DNA from: Oscillospiraceae bacterium
GTDB lineage: Bacteria > Bacillota > Clostridia > Oscillospirales > Oscillospiraceae
Assembly (NCBI GenBank): GCA_022794215.1
Contig: JAAWEH010000025.1
Coordinates: forward strand, 1-64,000
Length of the DNA: 64,000 bases
Direction of reading: 5' to 3'
The notes below the pieces were generated by a model. That model did not search any database. It was not told where the DNA came from and saw nothing but the letters and a program-made list of their open reading frames with translations. Both the position numbers and the translations under genes were made by a program. How positions within the stretch are numbered: the stretch's first letter is position 1; each line of letters starts with the position of its first letter. This document shows, one piece after another, positions 25,622 through 34,047 of this stretch.

Positions 25622-27214
25622 ATGGCTGACAGAAAAGATCTGATCGAGAGAGTCCCCTTCGGGGAGACCGTCCTCTCCATGGAACACATCACCAAGATCT
25701 ACGACAACGGCTTTATCGCCAACAACGATGTCTCCTTCGAGGTAAAAAAGGGCGAGATCCTGGGTCTGGTGGGAGAAAACGGCGCCGGCAAAACCACTTT
25801 AATGAAGGTTTTGTTTGGCCAGCAGACGCCTGAGCAGGGCACCATCCGTCTGGGCGGCGAGGAGGTCCATATCACCAGTCCCCTGGACGCCCTGTCCTAC
25901 GGTGTTGGCATGGTGCACCAGCACTTTATGCTCATCGACTCCCTCACCGTGGCGGAAAATATGATCCTGGGCGCCGAGCCGGGCAAGGGCATCCTCTTCG
26001 ATGTAAAAGAGGCCGAGCGTCAGACCCGGGAGGTCTCGGAAAAATACGATCTGAAAGTGGATCCCACCATGCTGGTAAAGGATCTGTCGGTGGGCTATAA
26101 GCAGCGGGTAGAGATCCTGAAGATGCTTCTGCGAGGTGCCAGGATCCTGCTTTTGGACGAACCCACCGCCGTTCTCACCCCCCAGGAGACCAAGGAGCTC
26201 TTTGCCCAGCTGAAAAAGCTGAAGGAGCAGGGCTTTTCCTTCGTTTTCATCTCCCATAAACTCAATGAGGTCAAGGAGATCTGTGACCGGATCTCTGTCC
26301 TGCGCCTGGGCAAGATGGTGGGCAGCGCCAACATCGGCGACGTGACCGAGGCCGACATCTCCCGCATGATGGTGGGCCGGGACGTGGCCTTGTCCATCGA
26401 CAAAAAGAAGGCCCAACCCGGCGTTCCCGTGCTGAAAGTTCGGGATCTCTCCCACGTCAACAAGTTTGGCAAGTTCGCCTTCAAAGACCTGAACTTCGAC
26501 GTCCGCGCCGGAGAGATCCTGGGCGTGGCCGGCGTGGAGGGCAACGGTCAGGCAGAACTGGCCGAGACCCTCACCGGTCTGGAGGAAGTCCAGACCGGCC
26601 ACATCTATGTCAACGAGGACTTGGTGGACGACCTGTCCATCAGAAGCCTGCGGGAAGCCGGGGTCTCCATGGTTCACGAGGATCGGATGACCTACGGCCT
26701 GTCCAAAGACCAGTCCATCTCAGAGAATATCTTCTCTGACCGCTACTATAAGAAAGAGTACTTAAAGGGCCCCTCCCTGGATCTCAAGCAGATCTCCCAG
26801 CGCTCCAAGGAGCTCATCGGGGAGTTCTCGGTAAAGTGTGACGGCCCCAAGGCCCACATCTCCACCCTGTCCGGCGGCAACATGCAGAAGGTGGTGGCGG
26901 CCCGGGAGTTCTCCGCTCTGCCCCAGCTTCTTGTGGCCGCCCACCCCACCCGCGGCATCGACGTGGGCGCCACCGAGATGATCCGCAAAAAGATCATCGC
27001 CCTGCGGGACGAGGAAAACACCGCCGTACTCCTCTTCTCCGCCGACCTCAACGAGCTGCTGACCGTCAGCGACAGCATCATCGTCATGTGCGAGGGGGAG
27101 ATCGTCGCCTACTTCCCCGAGGCCTCCGCCGTGGACGAGCAGACTCTGGGCGAATACATGCTGGGGCTCAAGCGTATGAGCGATGAAGAGATTGGAGGTG
27201 TCCTGCATGGATAA
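25622..27214 (+). CDS. Nucleoside ABC importer, duplicated ATP-binding protein
   Basis: This 530-residue ATPase carries two cassettes in one chain, as in NupO/YufO and the ribose ATPase RbsA. The first has Walker A GENGAGKTT, signature LSVGYKQRVE and Walker B ILLLDEPTAVLTP. The second has the degenerate P-loop GVEGNGQAELAE, signature LSGGNMQKVV and LLVAAHPTRGID. Two adjacent ATGs are possible (25619 and 25622); the second has better spacing from GGAGG. It powers the two permeases downstream. Confidence 0.93.
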   Translation: MADRKDLIERVPFGETVLSMEHITKIYDNGFIANNDVSFEVKKGEILGLVGENGAGKTTLMKVLFGQQTPEQGTIRLGGEEVHITSPLDALSYGVGMVHQHFMLIDSLTVAENMILGAEPGKGILFDVKEAERQTREVSEKYDLKVDPTMLVKDLSVGYKQRVEILKMLLRGARILLLDEPTAVLTPQETKELFAQLKKLKEQGFSFVFISHKLNEVKEICDRISVLRLGKMVGSANIGDVTEADISRMMVGRDVALSIDKKKAQPGVPVLKVRDLSHVNKFGKFAFKDLNFDVRAGEILGVAGVEGNGQAELAETLTGLEEVQTGHIYVNEDLVDDLSIRSLREAGVSMVHEDRMTYGLSKDQSISENIFSDRYYKKEYLKGPSLDLKQISQRSKELIGEFSVKCDGPKAHISTLSGGNMQKVVAAREFSALPQLLVAAHPTRGIDVGATEMIRKKIIALRDEENTAVLLFSADLNELLTVSDSIIVMCEGEIVAYFPEASAVDEQTLGEYMLGLKRMSDEEIGGVLHG

Positions 27215-28310
27215 ATTTTTGGATCTGTTCCGCGGAAGCGTCAACCCCACCGTCCGGGTGGAAAAACGCTTTTCCGCTCTCCGGCTGCTGATCGCCGTGG
27301 CCATCGCCTTATTTATCGCCTTCCTTCTGATGTGCACTGTCAGCGAAAATCCCGGCAAGGACTTCGTCACCCTCCTGGTGGGGCCTTTGACCTCTAAAAG
27401 CCGTACCATCTCCATCTTCAATAAGCTGATTCCCCTTCTCTTTACCGGAACGGCAGTGTGCCTGGTTTTCTCCTGCGGGCAGATCACCACCGCCTGCGAG
27501 GGCGCTTTCTACTTCGGCGCCGTGGCCGCCACCGTGGTGGCCGTCATTCCCGGCATCCCCGCTTTCCTTCATATCCCTCTCTGCCTTCTGGTCGCCGCCA
27601 TTGCCGGCGCCGTCATCGTCATGATCCCCACCTGGTTTAACGTACGCTACGGCGTGCTGACCATCGTGGTGGCCCTTCTGGTGACCAATGTGTTCGTTTT
27701 CCTGGGCCAGTACCTGGTTGCCAATCCTCTCCGGGATCCCACCGCGGGCTTTGAGGCCTCCTATCCCTTTGCCGAGTCCGCCGTCATCCCCACCATCGGC
27801 ATCCGCCACATCCACCTGGGCCTCATCATCGGCCTGGTGCTGGTGATCCTGGGATATTATCTGCTTTACCATACCCCCTTCGGCGTTGAGATCCGCACCG
27901 TGGGCAACAACCAGAAGTTCTCCCAGTATTCCGGCATCAACATCTCCCGCACGGCCATCGTCACCTCTCTTCTGGCCGGCGGTATGGCCGCCATGGGCGG
28001 CGCCACCGAGATCCTGGCCAACTACCCCCGGTTCGTCTTTACCGGCACCACCAACCACGGCTGGAACGGCATCGTCATTGCGGTACTCTGCAAAAACAAT
28101 CCCAAGTTTGTCCCCGTGGCCGCCTTCTTCCTGGCCTATCTCAGCGCCGCGGCCGACGCGCTGAACGCCGCCTCCAAGATCCCTCCCGAGATCATCAACA
28201 TCATCCAGCCCATTATCATCATCTTCGTGGCCGCCACCCAGCTGCTCTCCTTCTGGGAGCACCGGGCCATCGTGAAAGCGTCGGAAAAAATGCTGAAGGA
28301 GGAGAAATAA
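27207..28310 (+). CDS. Nucleoside ABC importer permease 1
   Basis: This 367-residue membrane protein of the BPD_transp_2 family has about nine to ten hydrophobic helices and the family motif VGNNQKFSQYSGINISR before a helix pair. The ATG at 27207 follows TTGGAGG and overlaps the ATPase gene by eight bases. It corresponds to NupP in B. subtilis. Confidence 0.92.
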   Translation: MDKFLDLFRGSVNPTVRVEKRFSALRLLIAVAIALFIAFLLMCTVSENPGKDFVTLLVGPLTSKSRTISIFNKLIPLLFTGTAVCLVFSCGQITTACEGAFYFGAVAATVVAVIPGIPAFLHIPLCLLVAAIAGAVIVMIPTWFNVRYGVLTIVVALLVTNVFVFLGQYLVANPLRDPTAGFEASYPFAESAVIPTIGIRHIHLGLIIGLVLVILGYYLLYHTPFGVEIRTVGNNQKFSQYSGINISRTAIVTSLLAGGMAAMGGATEILANYPRFVFTGTTNHGWNGIVIAVLCKNNPKFVPVAAFFLAYLSAAADALNAASKIPPEIINIIQPIIIIFVAATQLLSFWEHRAIVKASEKMLKEEK

Positions 28311-28311
28311 G

Positions 28312-29280
28312 ATGGCGTCATATATCTTTTCCCTGGACTTCTGGGCTTCCATCCTCCGCATGGCCACCCCTATCGTCTTCGCCAGTATGGCCGCCATCAT
28401 CGGCGACCAGGCCAACGTGCTGTGTATCGGCTATGAGGGCATCATGCTCTTTGCCGCCCTGTTCGGCGCCCTTGGAAGCGCCCTCTCCCAGAGCCTTCTG
28501 GTGGGTACTCTGTGCGGCATGGCCGCCGGCGTATTGCTGGCCGCCTTCTTCGCCTACTTTGTCCTCTATCTGGATACCAAGCCCCTGCTGGCCGGTCTGG
28601 GCGTCAACACCCTGGGCAGCGGCGTGACCATCTATGTCATCTACCTGCTCACCGGAATGAAGCTGAACACCTCCACCCTGCCCAGCCTCCAGTTCCCGGA
28701 TATCCAGATCCCCATCGTGAAGGATATCCCCATTCTGGGCCCCCTGGTCTCCGGCCATAACCTGATGGTCTACCTGGCTTTCGTTGCCACCTTTTTTGTC
28801 TGGTTCCTGCTGTTCAAGACCAAGCTGGGCCTGCGGATCCGGGCCGTGGGCAAAGATCCCAATGCAGCGGCCTCCATGGGCATCAATGTCAAGCGCACCA
28901 AATTCATCGCCCTGCTCTTCAGCGGTCTGCTGGCCTCCTTTGGCGGAATGTATATGTCTATGGGCTACATGAAGTATTTCTCCGCTGACATGGTAGCCGG
29001 CCGGGGCTTCCTGGGCATTGCCGCCCAGCGTTTGGGCGTAAGCAACCCCTCCCTGGTGCTGGTGGTCACCATCATCTTTGGCGCCGCCACCGCCTTCGGC
29101 ATCATGGCCCAAACCCTTCCCAGCGTCAACCTGCCCTCCCAGTTCGCCTCCATGACCCCCTACCTGGCCACCCTCATCGGTCTGGCCATCATGGGCGAGA
29201 TCGCCATCCGCAACAAGCGGCTTAAGATCAATGATATCCGCCGCAAAGCCCTGGCCGAGAAGTCGGGCAAAAAAGAATAG
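28312..29280 (+). CDS. Nucleoside ABC importer permease 2
   Basis: This 322-residue permease pairs with permease 1 to form the membrane channel. It has about eight to nine helices and the conserved cytoplasmic loop IRAVGKDPNAAASMGINVKR. It begins one base after the previous stop and corresponds to NupQ. Confidence 0.92.
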   Translation: MASYIFSLDFWASILRMATPIVFASMAAIIGDQANVLCIGYEGIMLFAALFGALGSALSQSLLVGTLCGMAAGVLLAAFFAYFVLYLDTKPLLAGLGVNTLGSGVTIYVIYLLTGMKLNTSTLPSLQFPDIQIPIVKDIPILGPLVSGHNLMVYLAFVATFFVWFLLFKTKLGLRIRAVGKDPNAAASMGINVKRTKFIALLFSGLLASFGGMYMSMGYMKYFSADMVAGRGFLGIAAQRLGVSNPSLVLVVTIIFGAATAFGIMAQTLPSVNLPSQFASMTPYLATLIGLAIMGEIAIRNKRLKINDIRRKALAEKSGKKE

Positions 29281-29292
29281 GAGGAACATCCC

Positions 29293-30087
29293 ATGAAGGT
29301 TTCCGCTTCCGATCCCAACTTTGGTGGAAAGGTTCCCCACCTCATGTGCGGCAAGGGGGACATTGCCGATATCGTCCTTCTCCCCGGTGATCCTGGCCGG
29401 GTGGCCATGTTCGCCTCCCTCTTTGACCGGTTTGAGATCATCGCCAGCAACCGGGAATACACCGTGGGCACCGGCGAGTACCAGGGCCGGCGCATCAGCG
29501 TCTGTTCCACCGGCATCGGCGCCCCCTCCACCGAGATCGCCGTGGTGGAGCTGGTGGAGCTGGGAGCCAAGGCCCTGATCCGGGTGGGCGGCACCGGCGT
29601 TCTCCAGAAGGAGATCGCCTGCGGCGACCTGGTGATCAACACCGCCGCCGTCCGTCAGGGGGGCAGCAGCATCTTCTACGCCCCTCCCGAGTATCCCGCC
29701 GTAGCCTCCCACCAGGTGGTCACCTGCCTTCTGGAGGCCGGCGAAAAGCGGGGCAAGGCCTGCTGGACGGGCATCTCCGCCTCCATCGGCTCCTTCTTCG
29801 CTGGCCAGGGCCGCCCCGCCGCCGGCATCGACTTCACCACCGAGGACGTATGTGAAAAGTATAAGCGTCTCAACGTCATCAACATGGAGATGGAGTCCGA
29901 GACCATCCTGACCCTGGGCTCCCTCTTTGGGGTCTATACCGGCTGTATCTGCGCCGTCCACGCCAACCGGGAGACCGACGAGTGGCTCTACGACTTCGAG
30001 CCTGCCCAGCGGGAGATGTGCCTCACCGCCTTGGACGCCTCGGTGCTCCTCTATGAGCGTTGCCTGGATAAGGCGGTGAGCAAATGA
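29293..30087 (+). CDS. Nucleoside phosphorylase (uridine phosphorylase-like)
   Basis: This 264-residue member of the PNP/UDP family splits a nucleoside with phosphate to base and ribose-1-phosphate. It has the phosphate-binding LLPGDPGRV, ALIRVGGTG and the ribose-binding NMEMESETILTL. The Met-Glu-Met-Glu motif is shared by uridine and purine enzymes; the overall look favours uridine phosphorylase, but base preference cannot be read with certainty. It lies in the importer operon and overlaps the next gene by four bases. Confidence 0.88.
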   Translation: MKVSASDPNFGGKVPHLMCGKGDIADIVLLPGDPGRVAMFASLFDRFEIIASNREYTVGTGEYQGRRISVCSTGIGAPSTEIAVVELVELGAKALIRVGGTGVLQKEIACGDLVINTAAVRQGGSSIFYAPPEYPAVASHQVVTCLLEAGEKRGKACWTGISASIGSFFAGQGRPAAGIDFTTEDVCEKYKRLNVINMEMESETILTLGSLFGVYTGCICAVHANRETDEWLYDFEPAQREMCLTALDASVLLYERCLDKAVSK

Positions 30088-31064
30088 GAAAAGTCATCAT
30101 GGACGTGGATACCGGCAGCGACGACGCCGTAGCCATCCTCTGCGCCGTCCTCTCCGGACAGCTGGACGTGGTGGGCATCTGCACCGAGTGCCTCCTGCCC
30201 ATCCAGGTCACCACCGACAATACGTTGAAAGTCCTTCACCTTCTGGGCAGCAAGATCCCTGTCTACCGGGGCTCTCATCAGGCCATGGTTCAAAACCTGA
30301 ACCCCCTGCGCAAACGGAAGAAGGTTTTCAACCAGCCCATGGTCGTAGACGGCAAAGAGGTTCGGATGCACATGCCCTTCACCCTCCCTCTGGGAGATGA
30401 GCGCCCCCAGGAAAAGGACGCCGCCTCCTTCTACGCAGATTACCTCCGCTCTTCCAAAGAGAAGGTCACCATCGTCCTCACCGGCCCCATGACCAACCTG
30501 GCCCTGGCCCTTCTCATGGAGCCCAGCATTGTGGACAACATTGAGGAGCTGGTGATCATGGGCGGCGGCTACCAGATGTCCAACGTCACCCTCTGCGCCG
30601 AATCCAACGTATTCCGGGATCCCGAAGCCGCCCAACGCGTCCTGAACTGCGGCGCCAAGATCACCCTTCTGCCGCTGGATGCCACCCATTCCGCCTCCCT
30701 GAACCTGGCCCACCAACAGCGGATCCAGGCCCTGGGCACCCCCTTTTCCGACTTCACCGTGGAGCTGATGGAGTCCCGTCGGGCGGTCTACGACAGAAGC
30801 CAGCCCCTTGCCGATGAGACCGGCAGCCTGGTTCCCCTTCACGATGTGATCTGTATCGCCTACCTGCTCCGGCCCGAGGTTCTGACCCTTATCCGGCAGT
30901 GCCACTGCCAGGTCAGCTGCAGCGACGGCCCCGCCGACGGCCAGACCATCATCGATAACCGGTCCTACACCGCCCCGCCAAATGTCCATATGGCTTTGCA
31001 GGCAGACCGGGACGTTTTGGCCGATTTCTTGGTGGAAACCTTGGGAAAGGGGGGCAAAGCATGA
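30084..31064 (+). CDS. Nucleoside hydrolase, diverged paralog
   Basis: This 326-residue protein of the inosine-uridine nucleoside hydrolase family cleaves nucleosides to base and ribose using calcium. The calcium-binding N-terminus reads DVDTGSDDAVA, and VPLHDV near residue 250 keeps the His-Asp pair. The usual GN-containing loop after strand 2 is replaced by LLPIQVTTDNT, so ribose contacts differ from the neighbour. GGGYQMSN follows the usual IMGG motif. It is fused in translation to the phosphorylase upstream and its paralog downstream by ATGA overlaps. Confidence 0.88.
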   Translation: MRKVIMDVDTGSDDAVAILCAVLSGQLDVVGICTECLLPIQVTTDNTLKVLHLLGSKIPVYRGSHQAMVQNLNPLRKRKKVFNQPMVVDGKEVRMHMPFTLPLGDERPQEKDAASFYADYLRSSKEKVTIVLTGPMTNLALALLMEPSIVDNIEELVIMGGGYQMSNVTLCAESNVFRDPEAAQRVLNCGAKITLLPLDATHSASLNLAHQQRIQALGTPFSDFTVELMESRRAVYDRSQPLADETGSLVPLHDVICIAYLLRPEVLTLIRQCHCQVSCSDGPADGQTIIDNRSYTAPPNVHMALQADRDVLADFLVETLGKGGKA

Positions 31065-32041
31065 GCAAGATCCCCCTCATCATGGACGTAGATACCGGCA
31101 GCGATGACGCCGTGGCCCTGATCCTGGCCCACCTGTCCGGCCAATATGACCTTCTGGGCGTCACCACCGTCTTTGGAAACGCCGGCGTGGAGGAAACCAC
31201 CCGCCACACCCTCCAAACCCTGGAGCTGCTCCGTTCCCCCGTCCCGGTCTACTCCGGCTGTCACGAGCCCCTGGCCCGCAGGCTTTATGACGAAGGAAAC
31301 CCCATCGGCCCCGGCGAAAACCGCCGCGTGGCCGCCGACGGCTCCGCCATCGGCTTTCACGAGGTCTTTGACCTCCCCCGGCCCCAGCAGAAGCCGGAGG
31401 AAAAAAACGCCATCACCTTCCTTATCGAGACCCTCCGCACCGCCCCCCAGCCGGTGACCATCATCGCCACCGGCGCCCTGACCAACCTGGCCTGCGCCTG
31501 GCTTTTGGCTCCCGAAGCCTTTGCCAACATTGACCGGCTCATCATCATGGGCGGCGGCATCGCCCTCAGCAACAAGACCGCCGCGGCCGAGGGCAACTTC
31601 TTCCGGGATCCCGAGGCCGCCCGGATGATCCTGGAGTGCGGTGCGGACCTGACCCTGCTCACCCTGGACGCCACCCACAGCGCCGCCCTGAACCGGGCCG
31701 ATCTGGAGCGCATCCGCGCCATAGGCAGTCCCCTCAGCGACTTTACCGTCCACGTGGCGGAAACGCGCATGGCGGCCTACCGGGAGCTCCAGCCCTTGAA
31801 CGGCGAGCTGGCCGTCCTTCACGACCCCGCCTGCGTCCTGTTCTGCCTGAACAAGAACCTTGCAGCCCAGTCCCGCCGGTACCGGGCCACCGTCTCCATC
31901 GACCACGGCGAGACTGCCGGCGCCCTCATCGCGGATCCCCGGGCGGCAGCCTACGACCAGGGAAACCTCCTGGCCGTCACCCAAATAGACAAAGACCGTT
32001 TTCTGTCTGATTTGATCTCCCTTTTGAAAAAAGCCCCCTAA
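31061..32041 (+). CDS. Nucleoside hydrolase, canonical paralog
   Basis: This 326-residue hydrolase has DVDTGSDDAVALIL, the usual TTVFGNAGVEETTRHTL loop, LIIMGGGIAL and VLHDPACVLF. The last supplies the catalytic His and the calcium-binding Asp. It is probably a tandem duplicate of the preceding gene, of equal length, and is the last gene of the nucleoside operon. Together the pair may divide purine and pyrimidine substrates or two sugars. Confidence 0.92.
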   Translation: MSKIPLIMDVDTGSDDAVALILAHLSGQYDLLGVTTVFGNAGVEETTRHTLQTLELLRSPVPVYSGCHEPLARRLYDEGNPIGPGENRRVAADGSAIGFHEVFDLPRPQQKPEEKNAITFLIETLRTAPQPVTIIATGALTNLACAWLLAPEAFANIDRLIIMGGGIALSNKTAAAEGNFFRDPEAARMILECGADLTLLTLDATHSAALNRADLERIRAIGSPLSDFTVHVAETRMAAYRELQPLNGELAVLHDPACVLFCLNKNLAAQSRRYRATVSIDHGETAGALIADPRAAAYDQGNLLAVTQIDKDRFLSDLISLLKKAP

Positions 32042-32047
32042 AAACAA

Positions 32048-32081
32048 AATTGCCGCGGCAGCTGTGCCGCGGCAATTTTTT
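32048..32081. terminator. Intrinsic terminator shared by nucleoside operon and pyrE
   Basis: The arms AATTGCCGCGGCA and TGCCGCGGCAATT around GCTG are followed by a T-run on the plus strand. An A-run on the other side makes it useful for convergent pyrE too. Confidence 0.9.
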
Positions 32082-32097
32082 ATTCCTGATGTAACCC

Positions 32098-32742
32098 TTA
32101 CCCGTTCTTTTTGATCCAGCTCTCGTCGGCAGGGTTGTCCCGGAAGGCGATCAGCCGCCGGATATCCTCTGGGCGAATGTATCCTTCCTTCGCCGCCACC
32201 TCTGCAATGCAGTCAAAATCCGTCAGGGACACGTTTTTCACTCCGGCCTCGGCCAGCCGCTCCAGCCCCTTCCTCATCCCATAGGTGAAGATGGACGCCA
32301 CGCCCAACACCTGAGCCTCAGCCTCCCGCAGAACGTTCACCACCTCGATGACGCTGCCTCCGGTGGAGATCAGATCCTCCACCACCACGACCTTCTGCCC
32401 CTTCTCCAGCCGCCCCTCGATCTGGTTCTTCCGGCCGTGATCCTTGGCCCCTCCCCGGACATACCCCATGGGCAGGCCCATGATATGTCCCACAATGGCG
32501 GCGTGGGCAATGCCGGCGGTAGAGGTTCCCATCAGCACCTCCACATCGGGGTAGTTCTCCCGGATCACTTCAGAAAGACCGTTTTCCACGTGGCCCCGAA
32601 CCTCCGGCGCCGTCAGGGTCAGCCGGTTATCGCAGTAGACCGGGCTTTTGATGCCGCTGGCCCAGGTAAAGGGCTCCTCCGGCCGGAAAAACACCGCCCT
32701 GATCCCCAATAGATCCTTCGCGATCTGCTCCTTGCGTTCCAT
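32098..32742 (-). CDS. pyrE: Orotate phosphoribosyltransferase
   Basis: PyrE joins orotate to PRPP to form OMP. The 214-residue enzyme has SPVYCDNRLT, the catalytic Lys region in GGAKDHGRKNQIEG and the PRPP motif VVVEDLISTGGS. It follows pyrF by 12 bases, and the two make UMP from orotate. Confidence 0.96.
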   Translation of the reverse strand: MERKEQIAKDLLGIRAVFFRPEEPFTWASGIKSPVYCDNRLTLTAPEVRGHVENGLSEVIRENYPDVEVLMGTSTAGIAHAAIVGHIMGLPMGYVRGGAKDHGRKNQIEGRLEKGQKVVVVEDLISTGGSVIEVVNVLREAEAQVLGVASIFTYGMRKGLERLAEAGVKNVSLTDFDCIAEVAAKEGYIRPEDIRRLIAFRDNPADESWIKKNG

Positions 32743-32754
32743 AGCGCTTCCTCC

Positions 32755-33450
32755 TCACCCCACAAAGTCCGCCACACACCGCCGGTAGGCCTCCACAGGA
32801 TCCGCCGCCAGAGTGATGGGCCGTCCCACCACAATGTAGTCCGAGCCGATGGCCTTGGCCTGGGCAGGGGTCATGACCCGCTTCTGATCCCCCGCGTCCC
32901 CATCGGCAAAGCGCACCCCCGGGGTCACGGTCAGGAACCCCTCCCCGCAGGCCTCGTGCACCTTCCCCGCCTCCAGCGGGGAGCATACCACGCCGTCCAG
33001 CCCCGCCTTCTTCGCGTTGCGGGCATAGTGGATCACCACTTCCTCCATGGGAGCGCGGATCAGCAGCTCCTCCTCCAAAGCCCGCTGGTCGGTGCTGGTC
33101 AGCTGGGTCACCGCAATGAGCAGCGGACGATCCCCCCCAGCCTGACAGGCCCCCTCCAGCGCCGCCTCCATCATCCCGACGGTTCCGCCGTGAAGGTTGC
33201 AGATATCCACCCTCTCCCGGGCCAGCACCGCCATGGCCCGCTTCACCGTGTTGGGAATGTCGTGGAGCTTCAGATCCAGAAAGATCTTATGTCCTCTCTT
33301 CTTGATCTCCCGAATGATCTGGGGCCCCTCAGCGTAATAAAGCTCCATGCCGATCTTCACAAAGGGCTTCTCCTGGGTAAAGAGACTCAAAAACCGGAAG
33401 GTCTCCTCCGCACTGGAAAAATCACAGGCCACGATCACGTCTTTTCCCAT
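32755..33450 (-). CDS. pyrF: Orotidine-5'-phosphate decarboxylase
   Basis: PyrF removes CO2 from OMP to give UMP. The 231-residue barrel enzyme has the catalytic tetrad segment FLDLKLHDIPNTV and VTPGVRFADGD for phosphate binding. The ATG at 33450 follows AGGAGGAG and matches the usual N-terminus VIVACDF; an in-frame start at 33480 lacks support. The gene sits behind a leader with a short open frame and an intrinsic terminator. Confidence 0.96.
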   Translation of the reverse strand: MGKDVIVACDFSSAEETFRFLSLFTQEKPFVKIGMELYYAEGPQIIREIKKRGHKIFLDLKLHDIPNTVKRAMAVLARERVDICNLHGGTVGMMEAALEGACQAGGDRPLLIAVTQLTSTDQRALEEELLIRAPMEEVVIHYARNAKKAGLDGVVCSPLEAGKVHEACGEGFLTVTPGVRFADGDAGDQKRVMTPAQAKAIGSDYIVVGRPITLAADPVEAYRRCVADFVG

Positions 33451-33484
33451 GTTTCTACTCCTCCTATTATCTATTATCAATCAT

Positions 33485-33631
33485 TTATTCCCGGCATAAA
33501 AAAACCGGTCTGCAAAGCCTTCTGCTTTGCAAAAACCGGAAAAATAACCATTCAAAAAAGAAAAAGGAAAGGCTCCGCCCACGCAACCGGGGAAAGGAAA
33601 ACCGTTCTTCCGATCCGCTCCCCTTTCTCAT
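33485..33631 (-). CDS. Putative pyrF leader peptide
   Basis: This 48-codon frame begins with ATG nine bases after a strong AGGAGG. It reads through a run of TTT and TTC codons (Ser-Phe-Phe-Phe-Phe-Glu-Trp-Leu-Phe-Phe) and across the whole attenuator hairpin, and stops at 33485, 34 bases before pyrF. The composition is not that of a functional protein. The layout copies the E. coli pyrBI leader peptide, where coupled translation stops the terminator forming when UTP is low and polymerase pauses at U-rich sequence. Function is inferred. Confidence 0.6.
   Translation of the reverse strand: MRKGSGSEERFSFPRLRGRSLSFFFFEWLFFRFLQSRRLCRPVFLCRE
33498..33539 (-). terminator. Attenuator (intrinsic terminator in the pyrF leader)
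   Basis: On the minus strand CCGGT and TGCAAAGC pair with GCTTTGCA and ACCGG around loop AGAAG, with a small internal loop. Seven T residues follow. It lies 48 bases before the pyrF start and directly after a pyrimidine tract (33540-33572) rich in T. Confidence 0.8.
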
Positions 33632-33662
33632 CCTGTCCTTCCTCCTTTTTCACATTTTTTCT

Positions 33663-33691
33663 ATCCTACCATATCCCTTTTCGCCTGTCAA
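33663..33691 (-). promoter_or_regulatory. pyrF-pyrE promoter
   Basis: On the minus strand a perfect TTGACA (33686-33691) and TAGGAT (33663-33668) have a 17-base spacer. Transcription would begin near 33656, giving about 206 bases of leader before pyrF. Confidence 0.75.
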
Positions 33692-33745
33692 TTGCAAATG
33701 GGAATTGTCTTTATGCGGGGTGAATTTTTTTTGGGGGGGGGATAT

Positions 33746-33910
33746 CGGGTTGTACCGTTTGGTTGGTGGGTGCGATCTGATCTATACGTTGCGCGGCTTC
33801 TGAAGAACCATTCTTTTACTAAAGCATAAGAGCCACTAAGCGGCAGAGCCGCCAAGTGGCTCTGAATCTTGAAAAGAATAGCCCCCCAGAAGCACCCACC
33901 TACCAATATA
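33746..33910. repeat. Dispersed intergenic repeat, copy B (long hairpin)
   Basis: Nested inverted arms make this a near-complete hairpin: TTGGTGGGTGC with GCACCCACCTACCAA outside, CTTCTG with CAGAAG, ATTCTTTT with AAAAGAAT, and AGAGCCACT with AGTGGCTCT inside. The left part shares sequence with copies A and C. The shape is MITE-like, but no flanking target duplication was identified. It is the main content of the gap between the pyrF promoter and the DegV terminator. Confidence 0.65.
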
Positions 33911-33955
33911 GAAAACAAGCTATAAAACAAAGAAATCCCCAAAAACCATAAAAGA

Positions 33956-33991
33956 ACACCCGCCGAAGAGCCAATCCCCTCCGCCGGGTGT
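33956..33991 (-). terminator. Terminator of the DegV gene
   Basis: On the minus strand ACACCCG and CGGGTGT, extended by partly paired GCGGA/TCGGC sequence, close a loop and are followed by TTCTTTT. It belongs to the same CCCGCCGA-armed group as the terminators near 540 and 60225. Confidence 0.7.
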
Positions 33992-34047
33992 CATCATACC
34001 CATACCGCATTTCCAAGCAGGGCCTCCATCGGAGCCCTTCCAATGCC

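Noticed and set aside
28318-29961. Long open frame of 547 codons antisense to the permease and phosphorylase genes
   Set aside because: It mirrors two well-supported genes; the high GC content of third positions leaves long antisense frames open.
33485-33660. PyrR-binding loop in the pyrF leader
   Set aside because: I could not find a sequence like the PyrR consensus, and the arrangement fits a coupled leader peptide better.
33688-33942. 84-codon frame over the dispersed repeat
   Set aside because: The encoded peptide is just the repeat, and the same peptide pattern appears in the other copies in non-genic places.
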